Below, in pieces: positions 24,201 through 34,488 of a stretch of DNA of 64,000 nt. Origin of the DNA: Valencia hispanica (Eukaryota; Chordata; Actinopteri; Cyprinodontiformes; Valenciidae); the NCBI GenBank assembly GCA_963556495.2, contig OY747709.1, positions 14,400,400-14,464,399 on the forward strand, read 5' to 3'. Positions within the stretch are counted from its first letter, which is position 1, and each line of letters opens with the position of its first letter. Below the pieces are notes generated by a model. It made no database searches. It was not told where the DNA came from and was given only the letters and a program-made list of their open reading frames with translations. The position numbers and the translations under genes were made by a program.

Positions 24201-27200
24201 GATGTTAAATGATCAACAGGCCCAGTGCTCCACTAATGAGTAAGACATTGTTTTGTCTGGAATGCTGGGTTAATGTCGAAAGATTCTCTAAAATAGTTTG
24301 GTGCGAACGATTGTTGGCAATTCACTGCTTCTGATTGTTGGTCTTCAAGCTCAACTCGTGAGCAGTTTGGATCAAGTAGTAGAAAAAAAATCACATGGCA
24401 CCTCTTTAACATCAAAATGAATTAGACTGGGTTACGCTTTGACCTCTTAGCAGGACGTGCGGCTTTATCTAATACCACCATTAAGTTTCATATTGGGACT
24501 GGGTAAACATTCAAATTCAAAACCCTGTTACAAAGCTGTGCTGTTGCATATTTTACTGGAGTAGTTGCTAGTCACCAGTCTCATTTCTTATACAGCATAG
24601 AGGTCGGTCTCATTTCTTACAATGCTTACTGTGAATATGTATATTTACTTGATTATACATTCATACCGGCCTATAACGCTGCTTGATTTTTATTTATTTT
24701 TCTCAAAGTGTACCAGATTGATTCCTTTAAATATAAATTGTCCAAAATTTTCTTCCTGGGGAGAATGCCCCTGGAATTCCCTGGAGGTTTTTTTAATCCT
24801 ATTTAACTTTTTTTAACCCCGACCGTTTTTCACGTCTGATATTATCAAGGCTCCCTTTTCAGGAGGGATCTAGATGGAAGGGTTGAAAAGTACGGATTTT
24901 GATTTGTTCATTTTCCCCAGTTTGGATAATTATGGAAATAAGAAAACAAAGTCTGCAAAATATGGTTATCTTTCCAACAGGGATAATAATTTCTATTTTA
25001 TAGAATGAACTAAGAAAAAAAGACTGTCTTCGTCAGAAAAATATATGCCAGTAATGTAGTCGATGATGCTTGTTGTTAAGGCAGCAGAAGCCACCAACAT
25101 TATAGCATTTCTTCAAGTTTGTGCAGCCCTAGTTTTTACATTTATTTGTATTTAAAATTATTTTTGATTTAATTTGCCATTTTGCAATTTGAGCATTGAT
25201 TGTTTTGCGGGTTTAAGTTAATCACAAAATGCAAAGTAATACATTCACACTCATAAAGGGTCCTTTTCCGCTCTGAGTCTGAACAATTTGTGGGATATGC
25301 CAATAATAAAACCCAACTAGATAGATGTTCTATACTCAAAGATCCGCAATATTTCAAAAAGTGTAGAAAATGGTCTTGCTTTTTGGTCTCGAAAAGGTTG
25401 GAATTTAGATGTTGAAACTTTGCAGAAACCCCGAGATGGCTTCCACAATAAAAGCAGACCCGATGATGTGGGACTGAGTCCCAGAACGTTTTTTTTAAAG
25501 CGCATTAAAATCAGCTCTCAAACATACAGTGCAGAGACTTTAAAAAGGAACGATGTCAGCTCTATTTCTGCTGCTTTTTAGCTACATTCATTTCGGGAAG
25601 ACTAGAAAAATGACAACCAGCTTCATTCCTAGTTCAGAGTTTGACCGTAGACTTTTCTCTCTAGTTATTTTCTGTCATGAACACTTCAGTCTTCTCCTTA
25701 TTGAGCTTCAGGAAATTCTCAACCATTCATAACATCTGTATGTAAAATATAATTTAAAAAGTGCATGAGTCAGCAGTCTGTCATCGGGAGAAAAACATGT
25801 CACCACACAGATAAGAACTGGAAAACTTGCAATTAAAGCAGTGTCACAGCTTTCTCTAGTAAGAATGACCCATTTATAAATTTTAACATCATTTATTCAT
25901 TTAGAACTTGGAGGAAAAAAAACTTTGTTAACGTAAATCAAGATGAATAAACATCTTGTTCGTGCTGATGAGAGGATCAGCTGACCGCTAAAACCCGAGC
26001 CCTGCCCGGGCCCGTGGACAATGATAGAAATTAGGTCGGGTCCCGACGGGTTCGGGCAAAGATCTTCAGCTCTAGTACTGTATATACATTATATATAAAC
26101 ATTACTGAGATAACTGTGTTGTTCTTGCTCTTATTAAACTTAAATAATCCACATTTTATTTGATTAAAACTAAATTAAATGAGAGTATGTAATTCTATGC
26201 ATTCATTCTTTATGCATTAGGTTAATTTTTATTGTTTCAAGTGTGTTAAACTGCATTACATTTGGTTTGTACATTTGGTAGTAATTAACATTTTATGCTC
26301 ATGCTAAAACGTTTTACTCTGTGCTACAAAACCACCAACCTCTATAACGCCAGTACTACAAACAGTTAAAATATAATTTATCGATTTTTATAAAGTTATC
26401 GACAGTTAACGATCAGTGATTTTTATTTTTTTTAATCGATTGGCTTTTTTTTCTATCGTCCACCCCAAGTATAGATACTTTAATATACATTCATCCTGGG
26501 CTGTAACTCTTCTTGATTTTTTTTTAAGTGCACCAGATTGATGCCTTTAAAAATAAAATGTCCAAAATCATTTTCCAGGGGAGCATGCCCCTGGACCCCC
26601 CTACAGGGGCTATGTCCTTCTCACCTTTTTAAACCCTGACCCGATTTCATGTCTGCACAATATTGCGAAAAGTTTGCCAGTTTTAAGCAGTGCTTGTTAC
26701 TTTCAGTTTACTTCCAATTTAAAGGCCAAAGCAGTCCATTAATGCTCTTGTTTCTCACTCTCTAGTAGCTGACTCTTAAAGAGCCAATAAAATCTCCTTG
26801 GGACATGAAATTGGTACTTTCTCAATCTCAAGGCACTTTACAAGAAAACTCATTTCATTTCAGTCCTACATACAGTCCAATTAATCCTTCAGTTCATTAT
26901 TCCAATCAGCTTAAAAGTTTTCTATCTAAGGAAACCTAGCAGATTTTATCGAGTCATTGACCTGCAGTATTCACTCCTCCTAAATGAACATGTAGCGACA
27001 GTAGACAGTCGTCACGACGACTGGGGGTTAGAGAAGACAGAGCAGAGACACAGAAAGAACAGAAAAACGAATGTGAGAGTACTTTCTAAGTCAAAGAAAG
27101 TTGATACAGGACAAGGAGGACGATCAGTTCCTCAGAGCATCATCCCATTCGATGCCCCCCTCCAATAAGGCATCACAGCTGAGCAGAATACCAGACCAGG

Positions 27201-30200
27201 TGTAGCTTCTATGGAGAGAAAAATACTGAGAGAAAACATAAAGTTAACAGTTGAAATAACAGCAAATAATACAACTGGAGAGTAGTGGAAGAGAAAATTA
27301 GCAGAGTAGAGAAAAGTGGTCAGTCAGCACTTCGCTCTCAGACTGCAGGTTTACTGCTGGTTCCTAGGAAAAGTAGAATGGAAGGCAGATATTTTAGTCA
27401 TCAGGCTCCTCTCCTGTGGAACCAGCTTCCAGTTTTAGTCCGTGAGGCAGACACTAAGTGCTCTGTTAGGAACAAATGGAACAATTAGATCTCTGATGGA
27501 TGATGGAGCTTGATTATTAAGGGCTTTGTATGTAATGGCACGTTCACACCAGTCAGCGCGTCCAGGCGTCAAATTGCTCAAACGGACGAAAGTCGACGCT
27601 TTAAAATTAAAACCCAGCTGCTTGCACACTTTGTAGTCCGCGTCGGGACATCAGCGCATTACTTCAGCGTGCGGGTGTGGATTTGTCTGTTGCTAGTTGT
27701 TTACAACATGGCGGATCATGTCGAGTGGCTTGGGTTTATTTAATTAATGAAGCCACACAACCCAGACAACTTCGTCTAAGCACATAAGAAAGTTAAAAGA
27801 AAAATATTTAACTGCTTACCTGGCATATACCTGGATATCTTCCTCCAAATAAGATCCGATCTCTTCCTGTCTTTGTAAAAAGACGAATACGGGTCATACA
27901 ATTCACGAACATTACACACAGCGACGGTTAGTTGATCCTCCATCTTGAATGAAAAACTTGCCGATCCACCCATGGAAGGAGTAACTACGTCCGTACAAAG
28001 AGTTGCTCTGATTGGTTGACGCCCCGCGTTTGCTGCCCGAAAGTTCAGTTTTCCCAACTTCACGCAGCAGCTGCTCCGACGGTCTGTCAGCGCATCCGGG
28101 CAGCAGCCGCGTGGACGCGCTGATGCCAGCTGCACCGATGCGCGCGACTTGCTGCGGGGCAGCTTGGCGCCCACTTGATGCGTAGGTACCATAGACTTGC
28201 ATGCAATCTAGCTGCCCTGCTGCCTCGACGCGCTGACCAGTGTGAACGTGCCATAAAAAGGAGGATCTTAAATTCTATTCTGGATTTAACAGGGAGCCAA
28301 TGAAGGGAAGCTAAAACAGGAGAAATGTGATCTCTCTTTTTAATATTCATCAGAACTCTTGCTGCTGCATTTTGGATCAACTGAAGGCTTTTAATTACAT
28401 TTTGTGGACTTCCTGATAGTAAAGAATTACAGTAGTCCAGTCTTGAGGTAACAAATGCATGGACTAGTTTCTCAGCATCACTCCTGGACAGGATGTTAAG
28501 TGGAAAGTAAACCTGTTAAGTTGTTTAAATGGTAACTACATACAGCAGTGTGTAATACGCCATCCCTCATACAGTGGTGTGCAAAAGAATGCATAGCGCT
28601 TGAACTTGATCACATTTTGTCGTGCCACAAGCACAAATTTTACTGTATTTTGAAGGGATTTTATGTGATTGGCCAACATGGTAGATTGTATAAATACAGC
28701 TGCTTAGTAAAGATTTAGGTGAGCCAAGGAGAGTGTTAATCAGAGGAGCCTGAGATCCACAGCTCAGGTGGGAAATTCTGTTGACAAGACAAATATTTTT
28801 TTTTTTATTGCATAGAAGTGTTTATTTTATGTTTGCACAAATTACCGCAGCAATTTCCTAATGTTGTGAACCTGTTCACACATATGGCAATAAAAGGTTT
28901 CTGATTCAGAAAATTCATGCTCTTCACAAATCTGGCCTTTAGGAAAGCAAACGTATCAAACATGTGCAGGAAGATCCTCCACGGCACGTTTCCCTGAACA
29001 ATCAGTCGCCATAGTGAAACATGGTGCTGGTGGCAGCATCATCATGCTGTGGGGAGGCTTTTCTTCAGCACGGACAGGAAAGCTGTTCTGAGATCGAAAC
29101 ATATTCAAGTGTTAACGTGTCATAGTCAAAGTGAGACATCTAAATTTCATTGATAATCTGTGGCAAGACCTAAATTAAGGTTCATGGTGGCAGTCGTATA
29201 AATCCAACAGAGCTTGAGCTACAGAATAGAAAGGGCTACATTTAAATGTCCATCCATTTTCTTCCGCTTATCCGGGGTCAGGTCGCAGGGGGCAGCAGCT
29301 TAGGCAAAGAGACCCAGACTTTCCTCTCCCCAGCCACTTGTTCCAGCTCCTCAGGAGGAATCCCAAGGAGTTCCCAGGCCAGCTGAGAAACATAGTCCCT
29401 CCAGCGTGTCCTGGGTCTTCCCCTGGGCCTCCTCCCGGTGGGAGATGCCCGAAACACCTCACCAGGGAGGCGTCCAGGAGGCATCCTTACCAGATGCCCG
29501 AGCCACCTCAACTGACTCCTCTCGATGTGGAGGAGCAGCGGCTCTACTCTGTGCCCCCTCCGGATGACTGAGCTTCTCACCCTATCTCTAAGGGAGAGCC
29601 CAGACACTCTACGAAGGAAACTCATTTCAGCCGCTTGTATCTGTGATCTCGTTCTTTCGGTCACCACCTAGAGTTCGTGACCATAGATGAGGGTAGGAAC
29701 GTAGATCGACCGGTAAATCGAGAGCTTCGCCTTTCAGCTCAGCTCTCTCTTCACCACGACAGACCGGTACAGCGCCCGCATAACTGCAGATGCCCTACCA
29801 ATCCGTCTATCGATCTCCCGCTCCATTTTTCCCTCATTCGTGAACAAGACCCCCAGATACTTAAACTCCTCCACTTGGGGAAGGACCTCATCCCCGACCC
29901 GGAGAAGGCACCCCACCCTTTTCCGGCTCAAGACCATGGCCTCGGATTTTGAGGTGCTGATTCTCATCCCAGCCGCTTCACACTCGGCTGCGAACTGCCC
30001 TAGTGAAAGCTGTAGATCACGTTCCGATGAAGCCAACAGGACCATGTCATCTGCAAAAAGCAGAGACCCAATCCTGAGGCCACCAAAACGGATCCCCTCA
30101 ACATCTTGGCTGCGCCTTGAAATCCCATCCATAAAAGTTATGAACAGGATCGGTGACAAAGGGCAACCTTGGCGGAGTCCAACTCTCACCGGAAACAAGC

Positions 30201-31792
30201 CCGACTTACTGCCGGCAATTCGAACCAAACTCTGGCACCGGTCGTACAGGGACCTAACAGCCCGTATCAAGGAGCCCAGTACCCCATACTCCCGGAGTAC
30301 CCCCCACAGGGCTCCCCGAGGGACACGGTCGAACGCCTTCTCTCAAGTCCACAAAACACATGTAGACCCGTTGGGCAAACTCCCACGCACCCTCCAGGAC
30401 TTTGCTGAGAGTGTGGACCCTGCTGAATCTACGCCACGCTTTTCAGATTTTGGTTCATAAAAATATTAGAAAACCACGTATCCCTTTCTTTCCACAGTTA
30501 TCCGCTCCTTGGTGTAGGTGTGTACTAGCCCTTTCAATTCAAAGAGCCGCTTTTGCCTTCGCTGAAAGAAAATTAATCAAACAAAATTGTCTAGAGGCAC
30601 AAAGAAATACTTTAAAATTTAAGGAAATTAAAATGCTTTTTTTTTTTTTTGAACAAAATGAATCATCTGCCTTTTAAAAAGAATTTGTGAATGAGCCTCG
30701 CTTAGCAAACCCTTTCCACGAATATGTAAAACAAAATATGAAATAATATTAAACGCATAGTTTGGAGCAAAAAAAGAAAAACCCCAACAAAACATTAATT
30801 TGCTTCCAAATCCTGGTACCATTGGTACCATTTTCTTGTAGATATTATTTCCAGCTATTGCATTCACTATACTGCTAAAACAAGCCTTTTTTTATTGGTT
30901 TTAGAATTACAAATATGGCGTTTTGGTTCTCAGAAGCCAAAGTGAAGGGAGCCAAAGAGCCACAGGTTGCAGACCCATGATCTATACCATAAAATCTCCA
31001 TAAAATTAATCTAAAAAAGTGATTGTATTGTGGAAAAATGTGGAACGTTTAAGGAATTTGAACGAGACAAATCGCTTCATATGGAATACTTTGCGATGTA
31101 GCTCTAACATCTTAGAAAAAAATTGACTGTGCCTCCTGTCTTAGAAAAAATACATTTCCAGAAAATAACAATATAAAACATCTAATCGGACAAAGAGAAA
31201 CACTGTTTGCTGCATTATAACGGGGGGGGAACCCAGTCAAACATACAGTAAAGTGTTTATTTAGAGGTGTTGCAGCTCCCATGTGGCACAGAGCGGTCCT
31301 GCCAGACCTTCTTCACAGCAGTCGTCCACACAACGCAGCTCTAGTTGTAAATCTAAGTGTTGAGCAACAATAATGAGCAGTATTGACAGGCAGCGTAATT
31401 TCATTTTTAATGACATGTAGGATCATCTGAAAAGAGATTGCATCTCTCTGCGGGAACAACCGGTTTAGCCACCGTGCTTGAAGTACACTGTAGCAACAAA
31501 TGTTTTGTGTTTCCATTCTTGTTTTCGCACCTCTCATTTTTTGTCAACAGAATCGCTCCTGGGCGGAGACCCGTTCTCCAGCCTGGGGGACATCGGCGAC
31601 TTCGATCTGTCGCCCCTCTTGTCCTCGGACCTCCTGAACGGAGAAGGCCTTCCTCTTCCGTTGGACAGCTTCATCAACCTGTCCCCTCCCCACAGCCACG
31701 ATTACCACTTTGGACTGGAGGACCACGAAGGAATCAGCGAACTGTTCGATTGTGACTTTGGCGACTTGTCGCACGTTTTGGGGGACGGGTAG
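15015..31792 (+). CDS. e2f1: Transcription factor E2F1 (complete, 7 coding exons)
   Basis: Nuclear E2F/DP transcription factor that drives G1/S genes and is held in check by RB. Exons: 15015-15269, 15539-15638, 21407-21626, 21741-21893, 22930-23044, 23136-23418, 31551-31792; phases agree and give about 455 residues (human 437). In order: an N-terminal QIVIITSP block, LLFATPQ, the cyclin-A-type motif PPVKRKLDL, the winged-helix DNA-binding domain with [15 protein letters not shown], a leucine-zipper dimerisation helix, the marked box ([10 protein letters not shown]), and the C-terminal RB-binding/transactivation motif DYHFGLED...[15 protein letters not shown] and WASQVL-type residues favour E2F1 over E2F2/3, and adjacency to znf341 supports orthology. 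ATG 15015 is preferred over in-frame ATG 14976 because residues before it are not family-like. Intron 4 is AT-AC. Confidence 0.95.
15539..15638 (+). CDS. e2f1: e2f1 coding exon 2, cyclin-binding motif
   Basis: 100 nt, GATCAG acceptor, GTACAC donor, phase 0 in, phase 1 out. Encodes [13 protein letters not shown], the conserved cyclin A/CDK2-binding RxL-type motif of E2F1-3, then a Thr/Pro linker. Confidence 0.92.
15838..16975 (+). mobile_element. Tc1-like relic interrupted by a hAT-like fragment
   Basis: GGTGGCAGCATCATGCAGTG (15973) and GGTCCAGTCAAAGTCCAGA (16650) are adjacent parts of a Tc1 transposase gene separated by about 430 bp. Tail with GTCTATCACATAAAAT (16941). The interruption ends in GCCACTGGCGGCTCCAGAG-type hAT terminus text (16560-16600). 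In e2f1 intron 2. Confidence 0.7.
16976..19530. other. e2f1 intron 2, no gene recognised
   Basis: No exon was seen. About 18300-18790 is richer in GC and looks like a decayed repeat (TACTCAGCCTGGCTC...TCACATGCTAGGCGG). 19310-19415 matches a repeat tail common in fish (GGGGTACACCCTGGACAGGT at 19379), of which a second partial copy lies at 55180-55220. Confidence 0.5.
19540..19925. mobile_element. Fragment of a mariner/Tc1-type element
   Basis: GTGAAACTTGAAATATTAGA at 19553 and GGGCCCCTTTTGCCTCAATT (19831) are hallmarks of a common fish mariner-type repeat (recognised, not searched). Truncated, no ORF. Confidence 0.55.
19995..20265 (-). mobile_element. LINE 3' tail fragment
   Basis: AGAATAGAATAACCCTTTGT and CCCACAGAGGGGAAATT (from about 20000) are typical of the tail of a fish LINE in reverse orientation. 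No coding part. Confidence 0.5.
20640..21240 (-). mobile_element. Tc1-like relic in e2f1 intron 2
   Basis: GGGTGATGTGCAGTGTTCGT (20701), AGGTGGACGTCCATGTCTTC (20892) and GATGGACTGAACAGTGCTCC (20941) are antisense Tc1 transposase text. It ends about 165 bp before e2f1 exon 3. Confidence 0.75.
21407..21626 (+). CDS. e2f1: e2f1 coding exon 3, DNA-binding domain
   Basis: 220 nt, GGCCAG acceptor, GTGAGT donor, phase 1 in, phase 2 out. Encodes [20 protein letters not shown] and the invariant [20 protein letters not shown] of the E2F winged helix, ending KNNIQWL. The RRIYD motif contacts the TTTSSCGC core (family knowledge). Confidence 0.96.
21741..21893 (+). CDS. e2f1: e2f1 coding exon 4, dimerisation helix
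   Basis: 153 nt, CTGCAG acceptor. Encodes [19 protein letters not shown] and a leucine-heptad segment [15 protein letters not shown]. The exon ends ...CAGAACAAGAA directly before ATATCCTTT, with no GT nearby in a usable frame. The reading frame runs into a stop about 5 codons past that point, so splicing is required here. Confidence 0.93.
21894..22929 (+). other. e2f1: U12-type AT-AC intron of e2f1
   Basis: The donor at 21894-21902 is ATATCCTTT, the exact minor-spliceosome AT-AC consensus. TTCTTTAAC at 22906-22914 fits the U12 branch-point consensus TTCCTTAAC, about 16 nt from a CAC acceptor ending at 22929. Joining gives [14 protein letters not shown], aligning with SQR-LAYVTCQDLR of human E2F1 without gap. 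U12 introns are reported in E2F-family genes (recalled). The intron also contains a Tc1 relic. Confidence 0.93.
22085..22400 (-). mobile_element. Tc1-like relic inside the e2f1 AT-AC intron
   Basis: TTAGGTCTGGACTTTGACTA (22161) and AACCATTCCAATGTGACTCT (22214) match the same antisense transposase region as the 11.7-13.0 kb relic. A short AT run lies at 22106-22121. Confidence 0.7.
22930..23044 (+). CDS. e2f1: e2f1 coding exon 5
   Basis: 115 nt, AC acceptor (U12), GTGAGG donor, phase 2 in, phase 0 out. Encodes [13 protein letters not shown] and [16 protein letters not shown], the conserved start of the marked-box region. Confidence 0.93.
23136..23418 (+). CDS. e2f1: e2f1 coding exon 6, marked box and linker
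   Basis: 283 nt, CTCAG acceptor, GTGAGC donor, phase 0 in, phase 1 out. Begins [20 protein letters not shown] (marked box), followed by a variable Ser/Thr/Pro/Gln-rich linker to GGDT. Confidence 0.94.
23419..26490. other. First part of e2f1 intron 6, no gene
   Basis: No exon was seen. The block 24667-24845 is repeated at 26495-26660. About 25985-26075 contains GCCCTGCCCGGGCCC / TCGGGTCCCGACGGG text as in a decayed hAT-type repeat. Confidence 0.45.
24667..24845 (+). repeat. Direct repeat copy A (pairs with 26495-26660)
   Basis: Shares ACCAGATTGAT-CCTTTAAA, TGTCCAAAAT and GGGGAG-ATGCCCCTGGA with the downstream copy in the same order, at roughly 75-80 percent identity by eye. Probably two decayed copies of one transposon family. 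Confidence 0.65.
26495..26660 (+). repeat. Direct repeat copy B (pairs with 24667-24845)
   Basis: Same word order as copy A, 1.8 kb downstream; GGGGAGCATGCCCCTGGACC marks the centre. Confidence 0.65.
27536..28253 (-). mobile_element. PIF/Harbinger-type element
   Basis: Inverted termini TGGCACGTTCACACCAGTCA (27536) and its complement ending at 28253, with an imperfect inner extension (GCGCGTC). Flanked by TAA at 27533-27535 and 28254-28256, a 3-bp TWA-type duplication typical of PIF/Harbinger. Carries a MADF-domain exon on the minus strand but no transposase, so it is non-autonomous. Confidence 0.85.
27820..27943 (-). CDS. MADF-domain exon of the Harbinger-type element
   Basis: ATG at 27943 begins [20 protein letters not shown] and continues [16 protein letters not shown] before a CAG/GTAAGC donor (gcttac on the plus strand, 27814-27819). 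The V...LYD...Y...R....W..I pattern is that of MADF/Myb-SANT-like DNA-binding proteins encoded by PIF/Harbinger elements. The rest of the gene is missing, so this is a fragment. Confidence 0.7.
28565..29235 (+). mobile_element. Tc1-like relic in e2f1 intron 6
   Basis: ACAGTGGTGTGCAAAAGAAT terminus (28571), GAGGAGCCTGAGATCCACAG (28743) and GGTGGCAGCATCATCATGCT (29028) follow Tc1 transposase order with large deletions. Confidence 0.7.
29250..30435 (-). mobile_element. RTE-like LINE, 5'-truncated
   Basis: The 3' end is at left (TCCATCCATTTTCTTCCGCT at 29250 on the plus strand); the element reads leftward from about 30435. Carries a reverse-transcriptase C-terminal half. The family resembles fish RTE-type (Rex3/Expander-like) LINEs by recognition; exact clade unverified. 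Confidence 0.8.
29278..30435 (-). pseudogene. RTE-like reverse transcriptase fragment
   Basis: The open part 30270-29734 contains [20 protein letters not shown] and [13 protein letters not shown] (the YxDD-equivalent FADD box), then [20 protein letters not shown]. The frame breaks near 29700 and resumes as [35 protein letters not shown] to about 29278. No endonuclease domain remains. Confidence 0.85.
30450..31550. other. End of e2f1 intron 6, no gene
   Basis: No exon before 31551. 30925-30985 (AGGGAGCCAAAGAGCCACAG) resembles a hAT terminus also found at 16560-16600 and 40505-40570. There are T- and A-runs near 30635. Confidence 0.45.
31551..31792 (+). CDS. e2f1: e2f1 coding exon 7, RB-binding/transactivation domain and stop
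   Basis: 242 nt, CAACAG acceptor, stop TAG at 31790-31792. Encodes [18 protein letters not shown] and [10 protein letters not shown], the RB-binding core of activator E2Fs. It lies 8.1 kb from exon 6, and that intron is filled with transposons. Confidence 0.96.
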
Positions 31793-32163
31793 ACAGAGTA
31801 GGAAAAGAAGAAGAAGAAGAAAAAGAAGAAGAAGAGGAGAGGGGGTGCACAAACTTGAATCGTCCCTAATGTAGGACTTTACCTTTCTGTGAACCAACAA
31901 TTCACTGCCCAATTTTTTTTTTTTTCTTGCTGTGGGCTCTGGGAAATTGTCGAGTAATCCAAGCCTGGTTACGAAATCTGAAATTCGCGCTTAATTGTAC
32001 ACAACAATACGAGCACTTCTCTGTGGCTGTTTTTAAAATTTAGACCAAGATTTCAGCTTTAGTATAGCTATTTAAATTATTTATATAACTTTATTTTGAT
32101 ATTTTGTACCAAGTTGTTGGTTTTGGATGTTGTTTTATCCAAGTAGACAGTCGGGGGGGGATT

Positions 32164-32197
32164 GGTGTGTGTGGGTGTGTGTGTGTGTGTGTGTGTA
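32164..32197. repeat. (TG)n microsatellite
   Basis: Nearly pure TG dinucleotides downstream of the e2f1 stop codon. Confidence 0.9.
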
Positions 32198-32649
32198 GCA
32201 ACAGCATCACATTTAAGATTGGTTTCCCCAAACACTGATTTAAGATCAAGTCGTTTGATGAGTTTGCATCACAGTTTTTTGCTGAAAATGAGTTTTAACT
32301 GCCGGCAGAAGCTCGAGCGACTGATTTTAGGAGTTTCTCACAGAATGAGAAGCGACAGAAGAGCACAGGGTGATTACAACCTGGAACTGTCGCAGAATGC
32401 TGGAATCCTGAATAACTGGATCACGTCATATCCATAATGAGATTTTCTTGAGAGCCAGGGCCCCTACTGCGCTTTTACCAACACTCCTCTCGAAGTATCC
32501 CTCTTTGATTATGCAGTGAGAATCCGTCTCCTTTGCCGAACTGTTTGAGATTTGCGGTTAAACTCAACTAGCCTGTTTTTTGTACTTCTCTAGAGGAGAA
32601 GCCGTGTCTGATCTGTGTTTTGTCGGTGTGTGGGGAAAACCAAGCGATG

Positions 32650-33450
32650 GCTGATGTGGATGAATTTATTAGCACCCCTGGTAGAGTTTTTTTTTTGTAA
32701 AAAACCCCCAAAAAATTCATCTTTTATTCATGCAGCATAATCTCAAACTGAAAATGTTTAGAAAAACCTAATCCTTAATTTCTTGAGAAATAATTGTTTT
32801 GTTTTTTACAGAATTAGCAGTAGTGCAATTGCGAGTACCCCTGCTGAGAAAATTTTTTACAGCAGGACAGCACTCGGTCTAAAATACATTTCCTTTTTGC
32901 ACAATCTCTCTAGATCATCCTGATCCACTCTGATGTTTCATCGCTTCAACTCAGCCCACAGGTTTTCCTAAGGCTGATATTGTGTCTGGTGAACCATTCC
33001 TGTATTGATTCGGCCTGACGTTGAAAGATCCAATTCGGAAATGTTGTCAGTTTACGTTAACAGTCCATCAAAGTTATACTCTGTGTACTCTTAACAAGAT
33101 TCCTATTGTCTTTGGAAGATAAACAGCATCACAGATCCTCTACCATACTTAACAGTGAGCATAAGGCATTTTTCCACATATTCATATTTGTTTCACACCA
33201 GATCCACCCACAGTTTGTTTTGGGGGTTTTTTCCTTGTGGAAAAGGTCCATCCCTTGCGCCTTCGAGAGGATACGGCAGTATAGATTCTCAGTCATCGAG
33301 GACATGACAATCCTAAGTGCTCAGGTGTAAGGTCTTCCTCTGTTGTTTCTTGGGAGATGTTTCACCTCTCATCCAGAAAGTTTCATCAGTTCTGAACATG
33401 GTCGGAAGTCGCTGTAGTCAGAGAACGCGCACCAAAATGATCGTTACGGT
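32650..33450. mobile_element. Decayed DNA-transposon relic
   Basis: CAGCATCACAGATCCTCTAC (33124) and TTTTTCCACATATTCATATT (33171) repeat words seen at 7930-8000. The surrounding text resembles antisense transposase sequence with many indels. Family not assigned. Confidence 0.45.
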
Positions 33451-33900
33451 CATAAAAGGGTCAATCAGGACACGTTAGTCATGGGCCCTCTATGCAGATG
33501 ATGTTCTTATTCTTTGATCTCCACATGTAACTTTGTGGAACGGGGGGGCGGGGTTAAAGTCGACCCACTGATATTCTTGTTTTGCACTTCAGGCGGTGGT
33601 AACAAACCACTATGAACTGTAAAGCGGTAATATTGGGTTGCGGGGTCCGTGGTAACGGACCCACCTGATGAAGCTCCAGTGTCCATCTGCTCTGAGAAAC
33701 ACGTTGATCAGCAGAATCCGATGCAGATGATGGCATGCTAGGGATGGTGTTCAGCATCTTTCCTTGTATTTAAAGCACCCCATGCGTTCAGAGAACCTGT
33801 ATGAAGAAAGCGTCAGAGCTCTGCCAGGTAGAGGGAAAATCCCCCAAAGAGATCTGACGCAATTTGCTCAGGTGAATGCTGAAAGTTAACCCCTCCTCTT

Positions 33901-34488
33901 AGGGGCTTTTCCACCAAGAAAGAACCGGTGCTAGGTCGGTGCTGGTGCCAGAGCTTAGTCGGTTCTTTCAAAGCACCGGTTACTTTTCCACTGACGCGGG
34001 GCCTAGACGGTCCTGCGTCATAACGTCGTCTTAACCGTTGCAACGCAACTGTATACGGCCACATGGGGAGACGAAAAACAGGAAGCATGTGAACAGAGAA
34101 AGAAAAACGATGGAGGAGTTCATGGTGCTCTTGCAAGTGCTGCTGTTGTGCTTCCACACTTTGCTGGATTTGCAAAGATGCGTACATAACATGTTCTTGC
34201 TTACGACCATTGTTCTGACTGAAAACAGCGGTTTTGTGTTTCTCCTCGCTTTGTTTTCCCACTCCCATCACCTCCCCCACCATACGGGGGCGGAGGTGGG
34301 TAGAAAGAGTTTTGTTGTTGTTTGGGTTTTTTTTTGAGAAGCACCAGCTCTGGCCAAGGAGTTGGTTCTAGGTTGAGCACCAGTTTGGAACCAAGAAACA
34401 GGTGCTTTGGTGGTTTAAAACCACCCAAAAAAAAGTCAGGCTCTGGCACAGAACTAGCACTGGAACCAGCTCGGTGGACTAAGCCCCT
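33901..34488. mobile_element. MITE-like inverted-repeat element
   Basis: The left arm starting AGGGGCTTTTCCACC (33901) and including GTGCTGGTGCCAGAGC pairs with the complement of the right arm ending AAGCCCCT at 34488. The arms are about 55 bp and imperfect. The 590-bp interior has no transposase. Confidence 0.75.

Larger units (their letters stand above)
26850..28500 (-). mobile_element. L2-like LINE 3' half with inversion and nested Harbinger element
   Basis: The complement matches the LINE at 50395-51735: reverse-transcriptase C-terminus ([20 protein letters not shown] at about 28320-28260) and 3'UTR (27000-27275). Segment 27328-27456 is inverted relative to the rest. Bases 27536-28253 are a separate inserted transposon. 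Confidence 0.8.
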
